A stretch of DNA of 32,993 bases from positions 1-32,993 of IMG/VR virus record IMGVR_UViG_3300035688_000038; one strand, 5' to 3'. Under the pieces are notes generated by a model. It saw nothing but the letters and a program-made list of their open reading frames with translations. It made no database searches and had not been told where the DNA came from. The position numbers and the translations under genes are program-made. The stretch is from a virus. Below are positions 11,725-18,016 of the stretch, piece by piece (within the stretch, counting starts at the first letter, position 1; each line of letters begins with the position of its first letter).

Positions 11725-12135
11725 ATGAAAGAGCCGACGAAAGAGGAAATCATTAATGAATTAAAAAAGGCTGATAGGTGTTGGTATTGTTCTCGATGGG
11801 GATTGGGCAAACAATATATTGACGCCACTCTCCGCCTCATCGAAAGCCAACCAGAAAAAATTGAATGGAGTCAAATTCACTGTAGCAATTGTGGTCAAGC
11901 GGTATCATCAAAGGTTCCCAAAGGAACGGTTGTTCGAGCATGGATTGAATGTGAAGATTGTGTAAAAAAAGAAAAGGATGAAAGCCAGCCAGAAGTGGAT
12001 GAAAAGTTTATAAACGATTGGTCATCCAAATTGATTTTTCTTCCATTGGGAGCAACCGAACATTGGACAAAAGCAATGCCAAAACAATTAAAACAAATGC
12101 TTCAAGAGATTCCCGTGCGAATCAAGGAAAAATGA
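11725..12135 (+). CDS. Zinc-ribbon hypothetical protein, 136 aa
   Basis: The N-terminus (EEIINELKKADRCWYCSRWG) has one CxxC pair and the middle has HCSNCGQ and CEDCVKK, so two metal sites of C4 type are likely. The C-terminal third (FINDWSSKLIFLPLGATEHW, ending QMLQEIPVRIKEK) is shared with the truncated gene at the left edge of the window, both in protein and almost exactly in DNA. An AGGAGA site precedes the ATG. The stop overlaps the next ATG as ATGA. Function unknown; a DNA-binding adaptor is plausible. Confidence 0.6.
   Translation: MKEPTKEEIINELKKADRCWYCSRWGLGKQYIDATLRLIESQPEKIEWSQIHCSNCGQAVSSKVPKGTVVRAWIECEDCVKKEKDESQPEVDEKFINDWSSKLIFLPLGATEHWTKAMPKQLKQMLQEIPVRIKEK
12097..12129 (+). 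repeat. Direct repeat A, copy 2
   Basis: This is 31/33 identical to 123-155 and encodes the shared C-terminus MLQEIPV-IKE. Confidence 0.8.
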
Positions 12136-12341
12136 ATCGAGAAGCTTGCGACATCCTGAAACTTCTTTTTCGTCTCGAACTCTGGCGACGCAAGCATAAA
12201 AAGTCAATGGAATATATAAGTCTCGAATTGGGATTGTCAAACGAAGTTTATCGGGAGTGGATGGCAGGCCAGAAACTTCCTAATCATAATTCTCTAAATA
12301 AGATTAGGGAATTTTTAGAAGGAGAGAAAACATGCAAATAG
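12132..12341 (+). CDS. XRE-like HTH protein, 69 aa
   Basis: ATG 12132 is used because it overlaps the preceding stop as ATGA. The product has a helix-turn-helix pattern, KKSMEYISLELGLSNEVYRE followed by WMAGQKLPNHNSLNKIREFL, in which the spacing and the final helix fit the XRE family. It is the third HTH regulator of the operon after the Cro-like and excisionase-like proteins. Targets are unknown; a late-gene or middle-gene regulator would be a natural role but is not shown. Confidence 0.6.
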   Translation: MNREACDILKLLFRLELWRRKHKKSMEYISLELGLSNEVYREWMAGQKLPNHNSLNKIREFLEGEKTCK

Positions 12342-12565
12342 ATATTATGAAAAGATTTTATGAATTGTGTCCGAAAATTGAAGATTTAATACAAAATGCC
12401 TATGCCGTAGATTTTTCTGATGATCACATAAAAATACAAGGAGGGTTCAATTCGAATATTGTAAAAAAATATAAAGATTCGACCAATTTTACAGTTGACA
12501 CCAATGGTTATCTTGAGGGTGTGATACAAATAGATGAACTTAATTTTCATATTGTTTTAACCTAA
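12332..12565 (+). CDS. Hypothetical protein, 77 aa
   Basis: The product has a helical start (MQIDIMKRFYELCPKIEDLI) and a beta-rich second half (DDHIKIQGGF, YLEGVIQIDELNFHIVL). The start has AAGGAGAGAAAAC upstream and overlaps the HTH gene by ten bases. No recognised motif. Confidence 0.5.
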   Translation: MQIDIMKRFYELCPKIEDLIQNAYAVDFSDDHIKIQGGFNSNIVKKYKDSTNFTVDTNGYLEGVIQIDELNFHIVLT

Positions 12566-12583
12566 CCAATAAAAGGAGTCCTC

Positions 12584-13210
12584 ATGAAAATAAATCCCAA
12601 ATTAGGAATTACAATAACGATTTCATTTTTGGTTGTGGTTGGATATTTCTATTTCTCAAGCAGGACACTGAAGGGAACACTGGCGACATCTGTTGCATCG
12701 TATAGTCAATTGAAAAAAGATACAGACAAAACGAATCTTGAACAGAAAACAATTATCGAATCCCAGCTGAAAGCCATCGCCGAGAAAAATGAAGACATCG
12801 CAAAGAGAGACAAAAAAATTGATGCCGACAAAAAAGAAATTGGAATCAAGGATGCGGGATTAAAAGAACTTGTTACCGCAAGGCAAACCCTCACAGACAA
12901 AGATGAAATTATTGCTAATTTAGACCAGCAAGTAAAACTATGGTCTGAGAAATTCTCATTAGCCCAATCCACCATATCCGAGAAAGATGGAATTATCTTT
13001 GACCTTACGCAGAAATATGATGCCCAGGTTATAATTTCCGAGACGCTGAGTAGGCAATTGGCTAACCAGATTGCTGTGACAGCGAGCTGTGACACCGCCC
13101 AGAAAAAAGCCTTGAATAAAGTCAAGGTTCTACAGTTTGAGAAGAATCTAAGCTGTGGGACAACTGTTCTAGCAATTGTGACAATTCTGTATTTGGTGTT
13201 GCATAAATAA
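12584..13210 (+). CDS. Two-membrane-span coiled-coil protein (spanin-like layout), 208 aa
   Basis: Residues 8-26 (GITITISFLVVVGYFYFSS) and about 188-207 (TTVLAIVTILYLVLHK) are hydrophobic. Between them, about 150 residues form a long coiled coil rich in Lys, Glu, Asp, Ile and Leu (IAEKNEDIAKRDKKIDADKK and similar). Both ends could be in the same membrane with the coil looping out, or the protein could bridge two membranes. Spanins use a coiled coil between two membrane anchors, but this one has no lipobox and lies in the early operon rather than the lysis cassette. Two late cysteines (CDTAQKK and LSCG) might cross-link. AAAGGAG precedes the ATG. Confidence 0.65.
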   Translation: MKINPKLGITITISFLVVVGYFYFSSRTLKGTLATSVASYSQLKKDTDKTNLEQKTIIESQLKAIAEKNEDIAKRDKKIDADKKEIGIKDAGLKELVTARQTLTDKDEIIANLDQQVKLWSEKFSLAQSTISEKDGIIFDLTQKYDAQVIISETLSRQLANQIAVTASCDTAQKKALNKVKVLQFEKNLSCGTTVLAIVTILYLVLHK

Positions 13211-13222
13211 AAAGGAGAAACC

Positions 13223-13552
13223 ATGATTATAAAAGAAAGAAAATATGAACCCTGTCCAAAATGTGGAAGTCGAAAATTAATCTCTGATGACGAATATGGT
13301 TGCGATTATTGTAAAAATCAAATTGATTTAAGTAAACCAGATTCAGACTATCTGCGATTAACTGTTTTTAAAAAGAAGCAAGAACACCCTGATGAATATC
13401 ATTTTTGTTCGTGGAATTGTGTTTTTAAGAAACTTAAAATGTTAGAGACGGATGATTTCATCTCGCTTCCTTTTCTACTGGCTGATACAGATAATTCAAA
13501 AATAAACATTAAAGCATTTTGGAAAGCAATGAAACAACTTGATAAGAAATGA
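13223..13552 (+). CDS. Zinc-ribbon hypothetical protein, 109 aa
   Basis: The N-terminal part EPCPKCGSRKL with GCDYCKNQ (CxxC pairs at about 11-14 and 29-32) is a standard zinc ribbon. A second pair occurs in FCSWNCVFKKLKML. The remainder is alpha/beta with acidic surface. AAAAGGAGAAACC lies directly before the ATG. Such ribbons usually contact nucleic acid or partner proteins. No enzyme motif is visible. It overlaps the following start by four bases. Confidence 0.6.
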   Translation: MIIKERKYEPCPKCGSRKLISDDEYGCDYCKNQIDLSKPDSDYLRLTVFKKKQEHPDEYHFCSWNCVFKKLKMLETDDFISLPFLLADTDNSKINIKAFWKAMKQLDKK

Positions 13553-13809
13553 CCGCAAAGAAATTCTTCTTAAGCTTCGTAGAAGAAGCCGTTATGAATC
13601 CTAATTACGAAGGATACATCGGTGGACGGGTAGAAGTTTTTGATGAACCTAGCGAAGATGGATACGCCATCGAGGAAATAAGATTTTTTACGAACAAGCA
13701 GAGTGAGTTTTATTATTTCAGGGAGAGGTGGGATTTTGAAACCGTGGGCAAGAAAACCCTCAATGCAATCCGACAAGCGATAAAAGAAAGATTTTCGTAT
13801 GAAACATGA
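13549..13809 (+). CDS. Hypothetical protein, 86 aa
   Basis: ATGA overlap with the previous stop. The product has FFLSFVEEAVMNPNYEGYIG and a beta-rich acidic middle (VEVFDEPSEDGYAIEEIRFF), with a helical end (KKTLNAIRQAIKERF). No recognised motif or cysteines. It overlaps the next start by eleven bases, so it is part of the coupled early operon. Confidence 0.5.
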   Translation: MTAKKFFLSFVEEAVMNPNYEGYIGGRVEVFDEPSEDGYAIEEIRFFTNKQSEFYYFRERWDFETVGKKTLNAIRQAIKERFSYET

Positions 13810-13984
13810 AATCTATCGTATATTCCAATGCCCTCGCTGTAAATTTTTCGAGTATATCTTGAGAAAATTACCGAATGGTGAGCAAGCCGTAATTTGTAAA
13901 GCAAGTGGATTACCTATCCGAGAGATTGAGAAATATGGATTAGAGAATACCGCACCCGAATGTGAGAATTGGAGGTTAAAATAA
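13799..13984 (+). CDS. Small zinc-knuckle protein, 61 aa
   Basis: The product carries CPRCKFF near the start, CKASGLP in the middle and a C-terminal CENWRLK, giving four cysteines that could form one zinc site. Its last eight codons are repeated, with three base changes, at 14177-14200 after the next gene, where they would read CENWKFK plus stop. The next gene therefore appears to have been inserted or duplicated in at the end of this one. No family name is assigned. Confidence 0.6.
   Translation: MKHEIYRIFQCPRCKFFEYILRKLPNGEQAVICKASGLPIREIEKYGLENTAPECENWRLK
13961..13984 (+). repeat. Direct repeat D, copy 1
   Basis: TGTGAGAATTGGA and the following 11 bases match 14177-14200 at 21 of 24 positions. 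Here it encodes the C-terminus CENWRLK and its stop, and it includes the GGAGG site of the next gene. Confidence 0.7.
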
Positions 13985-14169
13985 AAAAAAGAACTTATAG
14001 TTTTGAATCAAAAACAAGTCTTTTACAAATAACAGATGATACTATTCCTGGTTATTTTATGTGTCAGAATTGTGTCTATTGGAAAAAAGAATGCAATAAC
14101 AACCCAGATTGTAAATTAGTCAAAAGATTCAAAGAAAGACTTTTGGAATTATTTTCACAGATTAAATAA
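13969..14169 (+). CDS. Last early gene: small Cys-rich protein with a non-ATG start
   Basis: The open frame encodes about 62-66 residues with MCQNCVYWKKECNNNPDCKL, four cysteines that could bind metal, and a basic helical tail. No ATG fits. A perfect GGAGG (13971-13975) sits five bases before ATA at 13981, while the upstream TTG at 13969 has no site. So either a rare AUA start, a TTG start or a mutated ATG must be assumed. The gene lies between two 24-base direct repeats and closes the early operon, about 30 bases before the converging late operon. Confidence 0.5.
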   Translation: MEVKIKKRTYSFESKTSLLQITDDTIPGYFMCQNCVYWKKECNNNPDCKLVKRFKERLLELFSQIK

Positions 14170-14176
14170 CCATCAT

Positions 14177-14200
14177 TGTGAGAATTGGAAATTTAAATAA
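14177..14200 (+). repeat. Direct repeat D, copy 2 (gene-end remnant)
   Basis: This copy would read CENWKFK plus a stop, as the orphan C-terminus of the 13799-13984 gene or of a lost paralogue. It fills the only gap between the two converging operons. No GC-rich hairpin with T-run is present, so no intrinsic terminator separates them. Confidence 0.6.
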
Positions 14201-14536
14201 TTATTCCCTTTCGCTTGCCTTCAAGGATTCCATAAATAAATCAACCATTTTAAGTAGATTGTTGTAAGCCTCTGCTTTCGCCGCAAGATAAATCCCTTCT
14301 GGTTCGCTCGCCTTGCCCTCTCTCATCAATTTAAAAAGCTTGGCAGGATCACCATGTAGTTCCAAGAATGGTCGCAATACTTGTTTCCACCCCTCGGTGT
14401 CCACAATCGGTCGTAAAAGCACAGCAAGGTCTTTCCAATCTTTAATTTTATCCTCAAGGATTTTTTCTGGTTCGTTAGAATATTTCTCAAGCTTGCCCAT
14501 AAAGTCCTCACGCCCAGACGAACGACTAAATTGCAT
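14201..14536 (-). CDS. Hypothetical protein after portal, 111 aa
   Basis: ATG 14536 is chosen because AGGAGG lies just upstream and it starts one base after the portal stop; a longer in-frame ATG at 14674 would lie inside the portal. The product is helical and charged (EDKIKDWKDLAVLLRPIVDT, EGIYLAAKAEAYNNLLKMVD). Being the last gene of the late operon beside portal and terminase suggests an assembly or head-completion role, but the sequence itself does not show it. It has no recognised domain. Confidence 0.65.
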   Translation of the reverse strand: MQFSRSSGREDFMGKLEKYSNEPEKILEDKIKDWKDLAVLLRPIVDTEGWKQVLRPFLELHGDPAKLFKLMREGKASEPEGIYLAAKAEAYNNLLKMVDLFMESLKASERE

Positions 14537-14537
14537 T

Positions 14538-16292
14538 TTATCCTCCTTGGGAAAATTCAGGTGGTGCTGCCTGACCACCCATTCCACCTGCTCCGCCAGC
14601 CATGGCTCCCTGGATAATTTCGGCTCCCATCGGCGAGAGCTGAGGTAGAATTTGCTTGAAGTCTTTAATTCCAAGCTTGATAAGTAATTGTTTCACCAGC
14701 GTAGTAAGTCCTTGTGGATTCTGATTTATCACGGGAAGTTGTATAATTCTATCAAACGCTTGAAGGAATTGATTGGTGTTTAATTCTTTTATACTTACAA
14801 TAGATTCTGTGCATGGTTGAATCTGGAAGAGGTCTTTCAGTTTATTTCCATCGAGGGCATAAAATTCATCTGCCCTCGTTTCTTCTCTTGGCTTCCCAAT
14901 TATTTCTACATAATCTTCCTCTGCCAGATTCGTGTGGATATAATAAATCAGCCTTCTCCAGAATTTCTGCAAGATATAAAAATCAATCTTCCTGAGATTC
15001 CATTCGTTCCTTGCCTGGGCTGCCTGCTGAAGTCGCATGATTCCAGTTGCAGTTTCTTTCCGCCTTGGCGTTCCACCTCTCGCATAATCCCACATTGAGG
15101 TTATGTTTTGCAGGTCAAAAATAAGAGACTTCTCTTCCTCGAATGAACTCATGGTTACGTCACTAACCGAAAACTCTTTCAAGGCTTCGTGGATATTCAT
15201 TCCCATAATCACATTCCCAGGTGCGGAGAATAAAGTCTTTGGGTCAACCTCTCCAGCCAGAATGTCATACACAAAGAGTTTATTGAGAATAAGTGAAATG
15301 TTATCTCTGCGCTGGGATCGCAGGAGGTTTAAGTCAAGTTGCGTGGGCTTCATGGATTCTACAAGATTGACTCCAAAGAATTCTCCGGGTGCGCCAGTGG
15401 TTCTGCAATCAAGAATAGGAAAATTGAATTTGAATGCTCTCGTTTTATTCTTTGTCGTATCTCTAATAATTGCTCTGCGGCCACCGATGGTAATTACATT
15501 GCTATCTTGGAAGCAATCAAGAATTTCAATTTTATTTGTTTTAAAATCATATGCCTCTTGCCCAGCATCCAATCCAACCGAGCGAAGTAATTTAAAAATG
15601 GGGTCGCTCTCGCCAAGCGTTCCTTTGGCGGCATCAACATTTTTATAGTCTCCTCGCTTTTCCCATTTCTTTAATGTCTCGTATTTCTCTTTAGCTCTTT
15701 TTATAACCCAAGAAGAACGAGATAATCTTTTCGTTCCTGGTTCGACGAAAATATCGTGTGGATGCGGAGCGTGAAGATTAATTCTTGAAAGACTTTTCTT
15801 GACATCTGATTCGACAACTCCAGGATACATCGGTTCTTTCGTTTCCGAAATAACAACCTTGTCTTCGAGTATGGGGTAATTAAGTAGGTAAGAAACATTG
15901 TATATACTCATATACTTTATCATGTCTTCAAGTTCCAGAACAAATTCTGTTTCCTCGGCCATGGTAAACCGATAGATAATTTGCTCAAGTTCCATACAGA
16001 GTTCAGGGCTGACTGCATTCATCCATGGTTGGATAGAGCAGGGTGTCGGCGAAGCGAGGAAACTTAGCATCATGTAGGCGGCGAAGTCTTCGACATAAGC
16101 AAAGCTGTAAGGCACGAAAATTGAGTGCTTATACTTTGATTTTTCTGCTGAGTCTATATAACTCTTATATAGTTGGTAGTTTTTTTCTCCCGCCGTGAAA
16201 AAAGGTCGAGAATAATTTTCGCTATCTCGGAAATTCTCCAACCATGTCCTAAGAGTTTCTAATTCTTGTTCGTTTGTTATTCCTAATTCCAT
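14538..16292 (-). CDS. Portal protein
   Basis: The 584-residue product has the size and composition of podovirus-type portals (head-to-tail connectors), which form the dodecameric ring through which DNA enters and leaves. Supporting parts are an N-terminal helical region (residues 1-100), LHAPHPHDIFVEPGTKRLSR, the conserved central FFGVNLVESMKPTQLDLNLL, then MWDYARGGTPRRKETATGIM, and an Ala/Gly/Gln-rich flexible tail (GAMAGGAGGMGGQAAPPEF). It lies directly after terminase in transcription order, the usual partner. A GGAGAAG site precedes the ATG. The assignment is by pattern; the nearest family may be the P22/epsilon15-like portals. Confidence 0.8.
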   Translation of the reverse strand: MELGITNEQELETLRTWLENFRDSENYSRPFFTAGEKNYQLYKSYIDSAEKSKYKHSIFVPYSFAYVEDFAAYMMLSFLASPTPCSIQPWMNAVSPELCMELEQIIYRFTMAEETEFVLELEDMIKYMSIYNVSYLLNYPILEDKVVISETKEPMYPGVVESDVKKSLSRINLHAPHPHDIFVEPGTKRLSRSSWVIKRAKEKYETLKKWEKRGDYKNVDAAKGTLGESDPIFKLLRSVGLDAGQEAYDFKTNKIEILDCFQDSNVITIGGRRAIIRDTTKNKTRAFKFNFPILDCRTTGAPGEFFGVNLVESMKPTQLDLNLLRSQRRDNISLILNKLFVYDILAGEVDPKTLFSAPGNVIMGMNIHEALKEFSVSDVTMSSFEEEKSLIFDLQNITSMWDYARGGTPRRKETATGIMRLQQAAQARNEWNLRKIDFYILQKFWRRLIYYIHTNLAEEDYVEIIGKPREETRADEFYALDGNKLKDLFQIQPCTESIVSIKELNTNQFLQAFDRIIQLPVINQNPQGLTTLVKQLLIKLGIKDFKQILPQLSPMGAEIIQGAMAGGAGGMGGQAAPPEFSQGG

Positions 16293-16304
16293 GTCACTTC
16301 TCCA

Positions 16305-16424
16305 TTATCTTAACAGATAACATCCAAATCGGTCAATACCCATACCGCAATATGCCATTTCTTGCCACCTGGGAGGGCATTCCTGGGGTTTTCTTGGGTT
16401 AATGGCTACTTGGATATTCCCCAT
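16305..16424 (-). CDS. Short Cys-containing ORF between terminase and portal, 39 aa
   Basis: The ATG overlaps the terminase stop by one base (TAATG), a typical re-initiation signal. The 39 codons run MGNIQVAINPRKPQECPPRW, then MAYCGMGIDRFGCYLLR, to a TAA 12 bases before the portal start. Three cysteines and the pattern C-x3-W-x3-MAYC suggest a small metal-binding peptide. It fills a 131-base gap in a transcript that otherwise has almost no gaps. Size makes certainty impossible. Confidence 0.5.
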   Translation of the reverse strand: MGNIQVAINPRKPQECPPRWQEMAYCGMGIDRFGCYLLR

Positions 16425-18016
16425 TACATAAACTCTCGATTTTCCCATCTTTTTTCAAGCTGTGCCTTAATTGCGAAACCTACATCTTTATTGGCGAACT
16501 TGAGGTTACTGTTGATGAGATATTTTGCGTTATCTACATAATCGTCATTTATCTTTTTAGGTCTATTCTTAACACCCTTCTCTTCTCTTGCCCTGGATGA
16601 TGCCCAAGATTCCCACATATAATGTTCTACCTGGTCAATAAACCCTACACAACTTCTAAAGACATGAACCGTAGATTCCGGTTCTTCGACTAACATATCC
16701 GTGAACCTGTTAAAGAATGTCATAAAGTCTCTGTTCGCCTCTTTGAAATGCAAACCGTAATCTTTAAATAACCCCTGAATTGTTATCGGGCTGGCCTGAA
16801 GTTTGTTGTGTTCTTGTTTTGCATAGGTTGGGTCAATCAGTCTTTCCCAGACCTTTTCTTTACTTTCATTTTCAACACATAGAATTTCGTATGCTGTTTC
16901 CTGAACAGTGAGCGACCTGTCCTGTCCCGTAAATTCCATTTCCCTGTAAAACCACATATGTCCCCTTGGGTCTATTGCCACCCAGAGTGCATAAATGGGC
17001 TTTTGAGGATGCGGGTCAACGGCCATCGCTCGCATCCACCCTTTTGGAATCTCGAATGGTTCACAGGTATGCTTTTCATAACTGAATTTCGGAAACACCA
17101 ATCCAAGTTCACGAGTATATTTTCCACCATAAAGTCTCTCGGCATCTACTCCCCTGCCCTTCTTTATCAGTTCTTCTTCTTCCATTTTTATAGTATTTTT
17201 ATCGAGATGTGGATTATCATAACTTGTAAAATTGAAAGCCTTTTTGCGCTGGCTCTTTTTTACAGCGAACAGGATAGATTCATACATCTCAATAAATTCT
17301 GGCGTAATAACATTCCTCTTTGGGTCTGGAACCGTTCCTATAAAAAGTGCATCACTCTTAAAATCTAACAACATTGGTGAAACCGTATCAAACCAAACTG
17401 TCCAGGGAATTGCCGGGAATTCGTCAAAGACAACAAAATTAAGACCTGCACCGAGCATCGGTAATTCATCAACCGTTCCAAGAAGTTCTATCCAAGAACC
17501 GTTCCTAAGTCTTATCCAATGCTGATCCTCTCTTTTTTGCTCGACAAGAATCTCTGGCAAATAGGGCGCAAGCAATCTTCCTGTTTTTAAATCTTTTCTT
17601 GGATAAAGCATAAGCCTCCAGGCAACTCGATAAGCCTGTTTTTCCGTATGGGCAATATACCAGATTCTTGAAGCTGGTATCTTCATTGCCCTATCTATAA
17701 TTTCATTCACGGCCAAGGTCGTTTTTCCAAATCTCCTTCCGGTGATTGCCATGACAATTCGACTGGTATTCCAAGGTTTCAGGGCATCATGAATTTGAAT
17801 TTGTTTATCGAATGGCGTATATAATCCATTTTTATTGTCTGTAACCTTCTTCTTGAATTCGGGTGTTACTCTATGTCCCTTCATAACCTTTTTAATGGTT
17901 TTCCTTTCCTCTTTTATCTTTTCCCATCTGGTCGGGTCTGGTTTAACCCAGAGTTTGGCAGCCTTCTGCCGATCCTTTTCTTTTTGGGTCTCAAAATATA
18001 AATCCCAGTTAGTCAT
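16424..18016 (-). CDS. terL: Terminase large subunit (packaging ATPase and nuclease)
   Basis: Counting from ATG 18016 (530 residues), the ATPase domain has Walker A GRRFGKTT at 93-100 and Walker B FVVFDEF with Asp198-Glu199. The nuclease domain keeps the acidic set Asp334 (AVDPHP), Asp395 (LIDPTY) and Asp491/Asp495 (NDDYVDNAKY). The enzyme cuts concatemeric DNA and pumps it into the prohead. The ATG is preferred to an in-frame TTG at 18034; it overlaps the preceding ejection gene by eight bases. No small subunit is recognised in the window. Confidence 0.93.
   Translation of the reverse strand: MTNWDLYFETQKEKDRQKAAKLWVKPDPTRWEKIKEERKTIKKVMKGHRVTPEFKKKVTDNKNGLYTPFDKQIQIHDALKPWNTSRIVMAITGRRFGKTTLAVNEIIDRAMKIPASRIWYIAHTEKQAYRVAWRLMLYPRKDLKTGRLLAPYLPEILVEQKREDQHWIRLRNGSWIELLGTVDELPMLGAGLNFVVFDEFPAIPWTVWFDTVSPMLLDFKSDALFIGTVPDPKRNVITPEFIEMYESILFAVKKSQRKKAFNFTSYDNPHLDKNTIKMEEEELIKKGRGVDAERLYGGKYTRELGLVFPKFSYEKHTCEPFEIPKGWMRAMAVDPHPQKPIYALWVAIDPRGHMWFYREMEFTGQDRSLTVQETAYEILCVENESKEKVWERLIDPTYAKQEHNKLQASPITIQGLFKDYGLHFKEANRDFMTFFNRFTDMLVEEPESTVHVFRSCVGFIDQVEHYMWESWASSRAREEKGVKNRPKKINDDYVDNAKYLINSNLKFANKDVGFAIKAQLEKRWENREFM

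Noticed and set aside
12018-12341. A longer 107-codon version of the HTH protein starting at 12018
   Set aside because: Its first 38 codons lie inside the preceding gene in another frame; the ATGA overlap at 12132 and the HTH boundaries support the shorter form.
14170-14200. A bidirectional terminator between the converging operons
   Set aside because: The stretch is AT-only apart from the repeat remnant and has no GC stem with T-run; AATAATTATT is a weak palindrome expected by chance.
15103-15648. Long plus-strand ORFs within portal, terminase and the large ejection protein
   Set aside because: They are reverse-frame shadows: Ser/Leu/Phe-rich, no motifs, no promoter, opposite to genes with clear domains.
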